Shown here piece by piece: positions 34,561-43,715 of a DNA stretch of 64,000 bases. Origin of the DNA: Spongiibacter sp. IMCC21906 (GTDB lineage: Bacteria; Pseudomonadota; Gammaproteobacteria; Pseudomonadales; Spongiibacteraceae); NCBI RefSeq assembly GCF_001010805.1, contig NZ_CP011477.1, positions 1,441,001-1,505,000 on the forward strand, written 5' to 3'. Numbering within the stretch: the stretch's first letter is position 1; each line of letters opens with the position of its first letter. The notes beneath the pieces are model-generated. The model searched no databases. It was not told the DNA's origin and saw only the letters and a program-made list of their open reading frames with translations. A program made the position numbers and the translations under genes.

Positions 34561-34880
34561 TTAAGGCACCTCTGATTAATTCGGTGATATCTCAAGCTTA
34601 GCCAAAAGCGGCTCAACAAGGCGCCGACATGAAGGAATGCTGGTTGCCTTTCAAGTGGCGGCAACGCAGTTGAGCCGCTTTTGGCTAAGCCCCGAAGGGC
34701 GGGCCTCTGGCGCACACTGGACTGCGTTGCCATGCTCATTAAGGACAACCAGCCTTAATCTCGGCAACTGCTCCTGCGTTGCGCTAACTCCTGCATCCAT
34801 GCAGTCGTTCGCATCGCGCCTTGCCAGTGCGCGCCAGAGACGCCGTTGAAACATTACCGAATTAATAAGAGGTGCCTTAA
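34561..34880. mobile_element. 320-bp element with nested inverted repeats
   Basis: The termini TTAAGGCACCTCTGATTAAT (left) and ATTAATAAGAGGTGCCTTAA (right) are inverted copies with about one mismatch in 20, and the match extends some 10 bases further. Inside are two more inverted pairs: GCTTAGCCAAAAGCGGCTCA at 34597-34616 with its complement at 34672-34691, and TCTGGCGCACACTGG near 34706 with CCAGTGCGCGCCAGA near 34826. The short open frames inside are not credible genes. It fills most of the 452-base gap after sppA. Confidence 0.65.
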
Positions 34881-34965
34881 TAATAACGCCATGCTCGATA
34901 GTGCCAGGCAAGGTATTGGTATTGTCGTGAGTTTTGCTCTAACACTATCGTTATATTGTGTTCGT

Positions 34966-35625
34966 TTAGCCCAGTTGTAACCAGGCTTTAAGGCTGTTTC
35001 CAATATCGACAATTTCTTCTACGCAGACTTCGTGCTGCATAGGGTAGCTGCGATACTTAGGGTTGAAGCCCATGCTCTGCAAAATTTGATTGGCCGTGTG
35101 CCCCATGGTTTCTGGCACCATGGGATCTTGGCTGCCATGAAAAATATGAATCGCTAAGGTCTTGCTTGCTTCAGAGAGTGTCACTTCTTTGGCGGTGGCA
35201 AAATACGTAGACAGGGTCAGCAAACCCGCTAAAGGTTTAGGGTAAGAAAGTGCCGTGTGGTAAGCCACGGCACCACCCTGACTGAAGCCGGCTAAGACGA
35301 TGCGTTCGCTAGCAATTCCTGCATCGAGTTCGCGCTGAATTAATTCCCGTACTGCGGCAGAAGAAGATTCTATTTGCACTAGATCAATTTCGCGCTCTAT
35401 CGACATGGCAAATATGTCGTACCAGGCGGGCATCACCATGCCGCCATTAATTGTAACGGGTATTTCTGGGGCGTGGGGAAACACAAAGCGAACGCCATGA
35501 TTTTCGGGCAAACCAAGATGGGGAATTACCGGAACAAAATCGTGACCACTGGCACCCAAGCCATGTAGCCAAATCACTGCAGCATCTGCCGCGCCTTTCG
35601 GTTCTACTACTTCACAATTAAGCAA
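34966..35625 (-). CDS. Carboxylesterase / phospholipase (alpha/beta hydrolase)
   Basis: This 219-residue cytosolic esterase is of the EstB/YpfH type: WLHGLGASGHDF oxyanion region, nucleophile Ser in LAGFSQGGAVAYH, Asp in HGSQDPMVP and His in YPMQHEVC. It hydrolyses short acyl esters; the natural substrate is unknown. It is single and faces the 320-bp element. Confidence 0.9.
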   Translation of the reverse strand: MLNCEVVEPKGAADAAVIWLHGLGASGHDFVPVIPHLGLPENHGVRFVFPHAPEIPVTINGGMVMPAWYDIFAMSIEREIDLVQIESSSAAVRELIQRELDAGIASERIVLAGFSQGGAVAYHTALSYPKPLAGLLTLSTYFATAKEVTLSEASKTLAIHIFHGSQDPMVPETMGHTANQILQSMGFNPKYRSYPMQHEVCVEEIVDIGNSLKAWLQLG

Positions 35626-35733
35626 GGTCTAGCTCCTGAGCGGTTATAAATTGCAACAGCATAATATCATGACTCGCTAGCTTCATTTCTGTTGAAAACC
35701 GAGTACCCGCACACGGTCATTCCAGAGTTGCCA

Positions 35734-35821
35734 TAAGGGCCTGTTTACACTAATTGGATTATTACTGCTGGCGGTCATTTTGGCCTCAACAGTGACAATC
35801 CAATTAGTGTGCAGGCCCTTA
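35734..35821. mobile_element. MITE-like element, copy 2 (88 bp)
   Basis: This near-perfect palindrome starts TAAGGGCCTGTTTACACTAA and ends TTAGTGTGCAGGCCCTTA, with GGATTATTACTG / CAGTGACAATCC next inside. The same ends as copy 1 at 22899 show that both belong to one family. It lies in the 412-base gap 35626-36037, which otherwise has only the start signals of the next gene. Confidence 0.7.
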
Positions 35822-36037
35822 GGTAATATAGCTTTACAAGCCATAGTTGAATTTGTACAAGCAACGAGTGAAGAGATCAGGGTATGGTGTTCATTTAATA
35901 GACTTCCAGCATTAGCTGAAATTGGTCCATTGTAGCTTTCACAATATTTGCTAATCTTTACTGCAGCCTATCAAAAGCTCTCAGGTGCTGTCGTAGTACT
36001 GTGCCAGCGCTATTTACTAACAATAAGGAAGGTCTTT

Positions 36038-36982
36038 ATGAACCGAAGATTTACCACCGATATCTCAACCCTAGACCCTATTCACGATAACCGCCATAAA
36101 CTGGGTGACGGCCCTTATGCGAGGGAATCCTTAGCGTATGTGTTCCAGCTGCCGGAAGAGGAGATTGGCGGCATTATCTACACTTGGGTTAACGGTGCCG
36201 GTTTAGCTGGCTGCGCAGTGACTTTGTTTGGTCCGGGCATTGGTCCCGAGCCCTTGGTAGATAAGCTGGATGGTATTCCTGTTGCTGACGATATGGATTT
36301 CTTCGACTGGCGAGTTGAGCGGTTGCATTTGCGCATCGGTAGTTTATTAGAAACGGCACATATTCTGTATAAGTCTGACGATTTTGAAATTGATTACACC
36401 TTTACTGCGAGTCAGCCTGCGTATGCTTACAGCTCACATAAAGGCGGCTGCCCACAGTGGATAGCTCACGACCGATTTGAGCAACAGGGCACCCAATCTG
36501 GGCATATTATTTTTAAAGGCCGGGAGATACCGCTACGTGGCTATACCCAGCGGGATCATTCTTGGGGGACACGTGATTGGGGGGTGAACCAGCACTGGAA
36601 GTGGATACATGCGCAGGCGGGCCCTGAGTTAAGCGTGCATTTCTGGAAACTGGAGTCCATGGGCCAAACCCTCACCCGGGGTTATGTCGATAAAGACGGG
36701 CATATTGCGATGGTGGTGGATGTCGATATTGAATTTGAGATGAATGAGGATATGACTACCCGCGTGGTGAACGCCGATATTATCGATACGGCGGGTCGTG
36801 TTACCCGGTTTCAAGGCATCCCTTACGCGACTTTTTATCTCGGCCCCGACCCGATGATAACCCTGTTTGAATCACCTATTACCGCCTATATTGATGGCCA
36901 AGCTGGTGGCGGTTGCTGCGAAGTGATGTGGACTAACAGCCTGCTTGACTATGTTAAATCGAAAAATGAGGTGGCGTCATGA
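36038..36982 (+). CDS. AttH/CrtC-like protein (DUF7064-type)
   Basis: The protein has about 314 residues from ATG 36038 (AAGGAAGG five bases before). LDPIHDNRHKLGDGPYARES starts the conserved region, followed by YTWVNGAGLAG, LFGPG and, in the middle, RGYTQRDHSWGTRDWG, a motif like the G-x-x-Y-x-DHxWG of the AttH/CrtC double-lipocalin fold. Such proteins bind or hydrate lipophilic molecules. A paralog begins at 63619. It overlaps the following phosphotransferase by 4 bases, so the three genes 36038-38621 form one coupled operon. The substrate is unknown. Confidence 0.7.
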   Translation: MNRRFTTDISTLDPIHDNRHKLGDGPYARESLAYVFQLPEEEIGGIIYTWVNGAGLAGCAVTLFGPGIGPEPLVDKLDGIPVADDMDFFDWRVERLHLRIGSLLETAHILYKSDDFEIDYTFTASQPAYAYSSHKGGCPQWIAHDRFEQQGTQSGHIIFKGREIPLRGYTQRDHSWGTRDWGVNQHWKWIHAQAGPELSVHFWKLESMGQTLTRGYVDKDGHIAMVVDVDIEFEMNEDMTTRVVNADIIDTAGRVTRFQGIPYATFYLGPDPMITLFESPITAYIDGQAGGGCCEVMWTNSLLDYVKSKNEVAS

Positions 36983-38136
36983 GTGCAGAAACAGTCGTCA
37001 CTGAGTTTGTGCCCGGCACCGATATCGAGCCCAGTATTGCAGAAATGCTCAAGCTTTCTGTTCAACAGCGAGATAAACCCGCCTACCAGTCGGTTAGTGA
37101 GAAGGACCTGGTTCCTAAAGTTGTCGCTTTTCTTGAAGCTCAAGGTCTAACCGCGGTATCGGTTAATGGCTTGAAGCGAATGGGCGGGGGTGCTTCAAAA
37201 GAGCAGTTTGTTTTTGATTTGGAGAGTGATGGCCAAGCGAGTTTGCGTTGCGTGCTTCGTTTAGACCCTCTAGAGAGTGCGGTGGTGTCGGATCGTCGCA
37301 AAGAGGTTTCGGTTATGAATCGCATGAAAGAGGTTATGCCGGTGCCGCCTGTTTTGTGGGTCGACTACTCGGGTGAATACCTGGGGCGTCCGGCATTGAT
37401 TAACGGTTTTATTGGCGGTGTGACGAAACCAGCAACTGACTCGGGCAATGTGTCAGGTCTGGGTACATTGATCCCTGAGGCTTATCGAGAGCCCCTGTCA
37501 GTGCAGTTTTTAGACTACCTCGCGGCAATGCATGCGGTGGATCCGAGCTTTGATACAGAGGTGTTTCAGGTTCCCGATGCCGATGAATACCAAGCTGCCC
37601 GCTGGCAAGTCAATTGGTGGTCTAGCGTATGGCGGGATGATGCTATTGAGGGCTCGCCATTAATGGGGCTTGCTGAGCGCTGGTTGCGAGACAATCTACC
37701 CAAGAGCCGTGATTTGGTGGTGGTTCATGCGGATTATCGCACGGGCAATTATTTATTTGACGATGCCAGCAAGCAGTTTACAGCTGTACTGGACTGGGAG
37801 CTGGCCCATATCGGTGATTACCACGAAGATCTGGGCTGGATTATCTGTCACAAAGGCGTGACCGCTGACGGCCAAGTAATGGCATCGGGCCTGATGACAC
37901 CCGATGAACTTTGTCAGCGTTATACCGAGCTTACTGGTCGGGTAGTGGATCAAGATACGCTGTTTTTCTATCGTCTACTCAGTGTCTATAAGTGTGTCGC
38001 TATTTGTCTTGCGACTTCGGCGCAAACGGCGGGGCGGCAGCACAGTCATCAAGATATTTTATTAAGTTGGCTCACTGCGGGTGGCCATGCTTTTTCTGCT
38101 GAATTGCTCAGTTTGCTGAAGGAGGTTGGCGCATGA
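36979..38136 (+). CDS. Phosphotransferase (APH/ACAD10-like kinase)
   Basis: This 385-residue protein has an aminoglycoside-phosphotransferase-type fold. The nucleotide part has GGGASKEQFVFDL (residues about 69-82). The catalytic loop is VVHADYRTGNYLF (HxDxxxxN), and LDWELAHIGDYHEDLGW carries the metal-binding Asp. Relatives near fatty-acid genes phosphorylate hydroxy-acyl groups (ACAD10/11-like 4-hydroxyacyl-CoA route); that role is inferred from the neighbourhood. It is coupled at both ends by 4-base overlaps. Confidence 0.88.
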   Translation: MSAETVVTEFVPGTDIEPSIAEMLKLSVQQRDKPAYQSVSEKDLVPKVVAFLEAQGLTAVSVNGLKRMGGGASKEQFVFDLESDGQASLRCVLRLDPLESAVVSDRRKEVSVMNRMKEVMPVPPVLWVDYSGEYLGRPALINGFIGGVTKPATDSGNVSGLGTLIPEAYREPLSVQFLDYLAAMHAVDPSFDTEVFQVPDADEYQAARWQVNWWSSVWRDDAIEGSPLMGLAERWLRDNLPKSRDLVVVHADYRTGNYLFDDASKQFTAVLDWELAHIGDYHEDLGWIICHKGVTADGQVMASGLMTPDELCQRYTELTGRVVDQDTLFFYRLLSVYKCVAICLATSAQTAGRQHSHQDILLSWLTAGGHAFSAELLSLLKEVGA

Positions 38137-38621
38137 ATCCCTCAAATCAATTACGCATTTCGACTATGATTCGGGCGTTACAAGAAAGCATTTTGCCGGC
38201 TATTCGTGACGATGCGCCTTTGGCCAAAGAGCAGGCGGGGTTAATGATGGGGCACCTGGCTGCAATGGCCCAGCAAGATGGCCGAGAGCGGGATGTCCAG
38301 GCTAGAGAGATTGTATTGCTTAGTGATTTAGGCAATGCATTGATGACAGCAAGCGCGACAGAAAACCGTTTAACAGCACAGAGAGAGGCGCTTCAGCAGG
38401 CGCTTAATACAGGCGATAAAGTGGCATTATCGTTTGCCATTGAGCGGCTTATGGCTGTCACCGATTGCTCAAAAGAGTTTAAGCAAGCCTCAGCTAGTTT
38501 AGTGCTAGCATTTTCTGAAGCCCACACTAACTTGGGGCGGTCTTGGTTTTTGCCGATGGGCTTTGATCCTGCTGATTGTGACTTGGCTACTGTGGAGCAG
38601 CAGTTAAGCAGCGGCAATTGA
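38133..38621 (+). CDS. Helical protein coupled to the phosphotransferase
   Basis: This 162-residue, nearly all-helical protein has QLRISTMIRALQESILPAIR, LAKEQAGLMMGHLAAMAQQD, and a C-terminal NLGRSWFLPMGFDPADCDLA. No family recognised. Its start overlaps the stop of the kinase gene (ATGA), so it is probably a partner or regulator in the same pathway. A bidirectional terminator follows. Confidence 0.75.
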   Translation: MNPSNQLRISTMIRALQESILPAIRDDAPLAKEQAGLMMGHLAAMAQQDGRERDVQAREIVLLSDLGNALMTASATENRLTAQREALQQALNTGDKVALSFAIERLMAVTDCSKEFKQASASLVLAFSEAHTNLGRSWFLPMGFDPADCDLATVEQQLSSGN

Positions 38622-38663
38622 TGGTGACAGTTAAGATTTAACGTTAGAGTCAATGTTAGCCAT

Positions 38664-38695
38664 AAAAAAGCCCGGCGGATAATGCCGGGCTTTTG
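38664..38695. terminator. Bidirectional terminator
   Basis: AAAAAAGCCCGGC-GGATAAT-GCCGGGCTTTT lies between the convergent helical-protein and thiolase genes and suits both. Confidence 0.88.
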
Positions 38696-38718
38696 GGTTT
38701 TGCAGGAAGCGTGTTGAA

Positions 38719-39951
38719 TTATGCTTCGGTGTTCTCGATCAATAATGCAGAACCTTGACCACCACCAACACAAGCGGAGGCGATACCGTAGCGAACGCCA
38801 CGACGCTTCATTTCCTTGGCCAGTGTTGTGGTGCAGCGAACCCCTGTTGCTGCCAGTGGGTGGCCGTAGGCCGTTGCACCGCCGTTGACATTCAGCTTTT
38901 CTAAATCAATGCCCATATCTTTGGCAACGGCTAAACACTGTGCAGAGAAAGCCTCATTGATTTCAAATAAGCCGATATCGCTTAGGCTTAGGCCTGTGGC
39001 CTCCAAAATATCATTGATCGCTGGAACTGGACCAATCCCCATAATGTGTGGATCTACTGCAGCAGCAGCCGAGGCTCTGATTTGCGCCAATGGCTTAATG
39101 CCTTTTTTATCTGCGTAGGCTTTGCTGGCGACGATAGCGGCTGCAGCTCCGTCTACGATGCCGGAGCTGTTACCCCCAGTTTGAACGCCATCTTTAGCAA
39201 AAGAGGGACGCAGTTTTGCCAGTGTTTCCAGCGTAGTGGGGCGTACATGCTCATCGGTGTTAAAGCTATCGACACCACGAGGCAGACGGAAGTTGCGAGT
39301 TTTTAAATTTTCGCATTCAAAGGTTTGTGAGGTCAGCTCAAGAATTTCATCGCTGAGTACGCCGGACTCTTTTGCCGCCAGCGCACGCTGGAAGCTTTCA
39401 TAGGCAAAGGCATCGACTTCTTCACGGCTAAGCTTGTACTTTTTAGCCAGGTTTTCTGCCGTGCAGCCCATGGGAATATCAGCGGCGGCGTCATATAAGA
39501 GTTCCATAAGGTAGTCGCGGAAATCGACCTGACCTAGTTTAAAGCCGCCGCGCGCTGTGAAATTACACATAGGCATACGCGACATGGACTCTGCGCCGAC
39601 ACACATCATCACTTCGGCTTTGTTTAACTGGCGGTAATCGGCAGCAGAAGCAATCAGCTCAAAGCCAGAACCACAAAGGCGTTGCAGCATGAGTGCGGGC
39701 ATCGTTTGAGGAAGACCAGAATAAAGACCGATATGGCGGGGCAGGTAGCCGGCGTCAAAATCGGAAGGCGCCAAGTTGGCAGCAAACAGGCATTGAAAAT
39801 CGTCAGCTTGGTAATCACCCGTGGCCAGCAAGCCTTTCACGGCCGCGATGCCTAGATCAGTGGCGGAAAGTTGAGAAAGGCTGCCATTGAGGGAGCCAAA
39901 GCCGGTACGACGCCCATCAATTAACCATGCGTCATCATATGTTGTTGCCAT
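38719..39951 (-). CDS. Acetyl-CoA C-acyltransferase (thiolase)
   Basis: The protein has 410 residues. The active-site Cys is in LQRLCGSGFE (about residue 89), with FEINEAFSAQ, the His in GGATAYGHPLAATG, and the second Cys in ASACVGGGQG. It splits 3-oxoacyl-CoA with CoA into acetyl-CoA and a shortened acyl-CoA. It is the last of the minus-strand catabolic cluster (SDR, crotonase, acyl-CoA synthetase, thiolase), separated from the synthetase by a terminator. Confidence 0.93.
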   Translation of the reverse strand: MATTYDDAWLIDGRRTGFGSLNGSLSQLSATDLGIAAVKGLLATGDYQADDFQCLFAANLAPSDFDAGYLPRHIGLYSGLPQTMPALMLQRLCGSGFELIASAADYRQLNKAEVMMCVGAESMSRMPMCNFTARGGFKLGQVDFRDYLMELLYDAAADIPMGCTAENLAKKYKLSREEVDAFAYESFQRALAAKESGVLSDEILELTSQTFECENLKTRNFRLPRGVDSFNTDEHVRPTTLETLAKLRPSFAKDGVQTGGNSSGIVDGAAAAIVASKAYADKKGIKPLAQIRASAAAAVDPHIMGIGPVPAINDILEATGLSLSDIGLFEINEAFSAQCLAVAKDMGIDLEKLNVNGGATAYGHPLAATGVRCTTTLAKEMKRRGVRYGIASACVGGGQGSALLIENTEA

Positions 39952-40011
39952 TTTACTCTCCTGTCTGAAAATACAGCGATCTTGCGAGGTCAGTATTGTA
40001 GTGCAGAAACC

Positions 40012-40046
40012 GCGAAAAAAAAGCCAGCACTAAATAAGCGCTGGCT
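40012..40046 (-). terminator. Terminator of the acyl-CoA synthetase gene
   Basis: On the minus strand AGCCAGC-GCTTATTTAGT-GCTGGCT is followed by a run of eight T, 25 bases after the stop. Confidence 0.8.
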
Positions 40047-40070
40047 CAAAAATACACAAACAAGTCTAGC

Positions 40071-41642
40071 TTAGCCTATGCCGCGCTCAACGCCCACCCA
40101 GTAAGGGGCACGCAAGTCCTTTTTAGAGACTTTGCCGGCGCCGGTACGCGGGAAATCGTCAACAAACTCAACAGACTTGGGACACTTGTAGGGTGCCAGT
40201 TTTTGTTTGCTGAAATTGATGAGTTCTTCTGCTGCGGGTGTGCAGCCGGCTTTGGGGACCACAAAGGCTTTCACTTCTTCACCCCATTTTTCACTGGGTA
40301 CGCCGATGATGGCGACGGCGGCCACTTCCGGGTGTAGTGACAGGCAATTTTCAACCTCTGAGGAGTAGATGTTTTCGCCGCCAGAGACAATCATGTCTTT
40401 TGCGCGATCGACCAGGTAATAGTATCCGTTGTCATCAAAGTAACCCACATCGCCTGAGCGGTACCAACCGTTTTCATAGACTTCAGCCCATGCATCAGGT
40501 TTTTTCCAGTAGCCTTTGGTGATAGATGGCAGCTTGATCAACATTTCGCCGGGTTCATTAGCGCCTAAAATGTTGCCTTCAGCATCTACGATTCTGATTT
40601 CCATCAGGGGTAAGGGCTTGCCGCAAGAGGTCAAGCGCTTCTCATTGTTTAAATCGTGATCGTCTGGACGAAGCAGAGTGATGGCGCCACCAGATTCTGT
40701 TGAGCCGTAGAACTGCATAAATTTGCAGGGAATTCGTTCCATGGCTTGTTTGAGTAGGCCCATGGAAATCGGTGAACCCGCATACATGATTTCACGAATA
40801 CAGCTGAAATCGGTGTTGTCAGTGTTGGGGTTTTCAAGAAGCATTTGAATCATCACTGGAGCCAAGCCAGCCAGGGTTGGCTTGTAGTCATTGATGAGTG
40901 TGAGTACTTCTGAGGGGTCAAAACGTGGCGCAACAATGATGCTGGCGCCGTTGTACATGGCTTGCATTGACAGACCCAGGCCCAGGAGGTGGAAGCTCGG
41001 TACACAGAACAGGTAGCGGTCTTCCGGGCCCCAAGTATAAGCTGGCTCCAGGTGTTCGCAAAGGCGTTGATTCATAATGCCGCCGTGGGTCATCTGCACA
41101 CCCTTGGGAACACCGGTGGTGCCAGAGGTATAGATTTGCCAGGCGGTGCTGTCGAGTGGACAAAAGACGTTAGGGTCAGTGCTCTCGGCGTTGGCGTACC
41201 ATTGCCACAGGGGATTGTCGTCACCTTTGCCTAATTCTATATCAACAGTGGGAATATCCCGGCCCAGTTCTTGGCAAGCGCCTTCCCACACGGATTTAAA
41301 GGTGTCTTCCACCAGTGCGATGGCGGGGTCGGCATCTGCCACAATGGTGGCAATTTCTGCTGCAACCATACGCCAGTTCATCGGTACAAAGACCGCATTG
41401 ATTTTGGCACAGGCGTATATGGTCAGAAAATAATCATCGGCATTGCCCGCGTAGTAGAGTACGCGATCGCCAACGCCTACTCCGGACGCAGACAAGGCAT
41501 TAGCCATTTTGCTGGACATGTCGTCCATCTGTTGCCAGCTGAGCGCGCGGCCAGCAAATTGAGTGGCAGTTTTGTCGCTGTAGTTTTTTGCGTTAAAGCG
41601 GACAATGTCTGCGACATTGCGAATTTCTGGATAAGCCCACAT
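40071..41642 (-). CDS. Acyl-CoA synthetase (AMP-forming)
   Basis: The protein has 523 residues of the adenylate-forming family. The P-loop-like motif YTSGTTGVPKGVQMTHG is at about 170-186, then FYGSTESGG, WYRSGDVGYFDDNGYYYLVD and the C-terminal catalytic Lys in RTGAGKVSKKDL. It activates a carboxylic acid with ATP and CoA. Medium or long aliphatic, alicyclic and steroid-side-chain acids are all possible. The SD is GAGGAG upstream. Confidence 0.92.
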   Translation of the reverse strand: MWAYPEIRNVADIVRFNAKNYSDKTATQFAGRALSWQQMDDMSSKMANALSASGVGVGDRVLYYAGNADDYFLTIYACAKINAVFVPMNWRMVAAEIATIVADADPAIALVEDTFKSVWEGACQELGRDIPTVDIELGKGDDNPLWQWYANAESTDPNVFCPLDSTAWQIYTSGTTGVPKGVQMTHGGIMNQRLCEHLEPAYTWGPEDRYLFCVPSFHLLGLGLSMQAMYNGASIIVAPRFDPSEVLTLINDYKPTLAGLAPVMIQMLLENPNTDNTDFSCIREIMYAGSPISMGLLKQAMERIPCKFMQFYGSTESGGAITLLRPDDHDLNNEKRLTSCGKPLPLMEIRIVDAEGNILGANEPGEMLIKLPSITKGYWKKPDAWAEVYENGWYRSGDVGYFDDNGYYYLVDRAKDMIVSGGENIYSSEVENCLSLHPEVAAVAIIGVPSEKWGEEVKAFVVPKAGCTPAAEELINFSKQKLAPYKCPKSVEFVDDFPRTGAGKVSKKDLRAPYWVGVERGIG

Positions 41643-41678
41643 AGCTAAAAGCTCCTCGTACTTCTCTTTTTGTTTTAA

Positions 41679-42473
41679 TTACTTGTATTTAAACTCTGGT
41701 TTTTTCTTATTGGCAACGGCCAGAACCGCTTCCCAAGTGTCTTCGGTGCGCGCACATTCGGCGAGTGAGCGAGACTCTAGCTCCATATGCGTTTCAAGCG
41801 TGTTGGAATAGCTTTCCAGAATCAAGTGTTTCATTTTACCAAAAGTAAAAGTTGGGCCGCTGGCAATTTGTTTGGCCAGAGCCAGTGCTTTGTCAGCTAA
41901 TTCTTCGGAGGGGTGGATCTCACTGACTAAGCCATTTTCCAGGGCTTGTTCGGCAGTCCAGGTTTCATTTTTGACAAAGAACGAAAAGGCCTTTCTGGTG
42001 CCAACCCGGCGAGGCAAAAAGTAAGATGAGCCGCAGTCGCAAGAGAAGCCAATGCCGGTAAAGGCACCATAAAATTTCGCCTTAGGGCCTACCAGTAAGA
42101 AATCGCAGGCTGCGGCAATCGCCACTGCGCCACCGGCCATCAGGGCATCCGCTTGCACAATTAACGGTGCGTCCATTCTGGCGAAGCGAGATACGCCCAT
42201 GTGCATAACCGAGGTGGCGTCTTTAACAAAACGAGCCACGCCTTCACGTTCGCCAGTTGCCAAGGTTTTTAAATCACCACCAACGCTGAAAAATGGGCCT
42301 TCCGCATCGATCAATACGGCGCGCACTTCTTTATTGCTGTCGTCGCACTCAATGGCAATCCGATTAAACTCTTCACAGAAGGTCATATCAAAAGGATTGC
42401 CTCTAGCACCCTGTTTCAGGGTGATAAACGCAATATTGTCTTCAATTTTGAAGTCGAAAGCGGTCAGCTCCAT
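41679..42473 (-). CDS. Crotonase-fold protein, PaaG/isomerase-like
   Basis: This 264-residue crotonase has an oxyanion hole FFSVGGDLKTL. Both hydratase Glu residues are missing: the first site reads AGGAVAIAAACDF and the second GIGFSCDCGSSYFLPRRVG. An Asp stands where PaaG (ring epoxide isomerase) and several enoyl-CoA isomerases have their catalytic Asp (PDxGG). I therefore expect an isomerase rather than a hydratase. It precedes the synthetase gene by 36 bases in the same cluster. Confidence 0.82.
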   Translation of the reverse strand: MELTAFDFKIEDNIAFITLKQGARGNPFDMTFCEEFNRIAIECDDSNKEVRAVLIDAEGPFFSVGGDLKTLATGEREGVARFVKDATSVMHMGVSRFARMDAPLIVQADALMAGGAVAIAAACDFLLVGPKAKFYGAFTGIGFSCDCGSSYFLPRRVGTRKAFSFFVKNETWTAEQALENGLVSEIHPSEELADKALALAKQIASGPTFTFGKMKHLILESYSNTLETHMELESRSLAECARTEDTWEAVLAVANKKKPEFKYK

Positions 42474-42514
42474 TGTTATTGTTCCTCAGTAGTCATTGGT
42501 GGCGATAATGCGAT

Positions 42515-43396
42515 TTAGCCTACGCTGCGGCTTGATTTTTCTTTCTCTGCAGAAGCTTTCAATGATTCGCGGATAGATGTCCAATCATCGTCCGTCAAAT
42601 CGCTTAAGCTTGCAAAGGTGCTTGGCGCGGCAAGATGGTGGCCACCGTCAATAGCAATGGTTTGACCGGTTAGGTAATCACAGCCATCGGCCTGCAGGAA
42701 TGTCATTAGATTAGCCAGCTCGGGCATTTCACCGTAGCGTTTCATTGGGACACTGTCAGAATCCGTGGCACCTGTAGATTTGCCGGTGGGGTTCAGTTTT
42801 TCCCATGCGCCTTCGGTGGGGAATGGGCCGGGAGCCAAGGCGTTTAGGCGAATACCGTACTGTCCCCACTCAACGGCTAAAGACTTGGTCATTGAATCAA
42901 TAGCGGTTTTAGACATGGCTGAAGGAACAACATAGGCCGAGCCTGTGAATACCCAAGTTACCAGGTTGCTGACGATGCTGCCTTTCAATCCCGCTTTAAT
43001 CCAGCGCTTACCAACGGCCAGGGTGGTCATGAACGCGCCGTCCATTACTGTGGAGCGAATAGCTTCGTAACCGCGTGGCGACAGGTCTTTGGTGGGGGCA
43101 ATAAAATTTGCTGCGGCATTGTTGACCAGGCCGGTCAACGGGCCTTCTTCAAAGATGGAGTCGATCATCTGGTCGATCGATTCTGCAGAGCGGATATCGC
43201 AGGTACGGTAGTGGATCTTGCCGGGGTTAGCCGAGTCCAGTTCTTTGCAAGTTTCTTGTAATACGCTTTCACGGCGTCCGCAGATATAGACCTCAGCGCC
43301 ATTGGCTAAAAAACCACGACTGATCTCCTTGCCAAGTCCGGTGCCGCCACCAGTAACGAGGATGCGCTTACCTTGAAGAGTGCTGGGAGTGAACAT
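42515..43396 (-). CDS. DECR-like SDR (enoyl/dienoyl-CoA reductase)
   Basis: This 293-residue protein has the SDR cofactor motif TGGGTGLGKEISRGF (residues 15-29) and NNAAANF. The usual catalytic Tyr is replaced: the motif reads PSAMSKTAIDSMTKSLAVEW instead of YxxxK. With LAPGPFPTEGAWEKL this is typical of the 2,4-dienoyl-CoA reductase / peroxisomal enoyl-CoA reductase branch. It would remove unproductive double bonds with NADPH. It is the first gene of the minus-strand cluster. Confidence 0.87.
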   Translation of the reverse strand: MFTPSTLQGKRILVTGGGTGLGKEISRGFLANGAEVYICGRRESVLQETCKELDSANPGKIHYRTCDIRSAESIDQMIDSIFEEGPLTGLVNNAAANFIAPTKDLSPRGYEAIRSTVMDGAFMTTLAVGKRWIKAGLKGSIVSNLVTWVFTGSAYVVPSAMSKTAIDSMTKSLAVEWGQYGIRLNALAPGPFPTEGAWEKLNPTGKSTGATDSDSVPMKRYGEMPELANLMTFLQADGCDYLTGQTIAIDGGHHLAAPSTFASLSDLTDDDWTSIRESLKASAEKEKSSRSVG

Positions 43397-43715
43397 GGGT
43401 AACCCCTTATATTAATGTGGCCAGTTTGCTTAATATCTGGCTGTCGCTAAATTAGCCAATAATAGTACGCGTGCGAAGTGAATTAGTAAACATCAATTAC
43501 TAATTGCCAGGCGGTGTGAAATAGACGCTCGGTTTTTTTGGGGAGAGTCTTTGATAGAACCGCTATAGTGACTATTGTAGACTGTATTGCGCCCCCTGTA
43601 TTGGTGGAAAGGGGGAAGTCGGTTGTGAAGGCTTGACTTTGAATGTTCGCATGCTTAATTTATATTTTGATAACTAAAATTCGAATCACCTTCAGGGTGG
43701 CGTTCAGGAGTTCCA
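43397..43715. other. Divergent promoter region
   Basis: This 319-base AT-rich region lies between the DECR-like SDR (minus) and the ferredoxin reductase (plus). It holds the shared motif at 43642-43660 and a weaker relative near 43425-43440 on the opposite strand (ATTAAGCAAACTGG). Promoter elements proper were not pinned down. Confidence 0.5.
43642..43660. promoter_or_regulatory. Shared operator-like motif, site 1
   Basis: AATGTTCGCATGCTTAATT; its complement AATTAAGCATGCGAACATT matches the other sites at 46253, 60518, 60574 and 63576. Confidence 0.5.

Noticed and set aside
34637-34849. Short frames inside the 320-bp element
   Set aside because: They cross inverted repeats and have no start signals; the element is better seen as non-coding.
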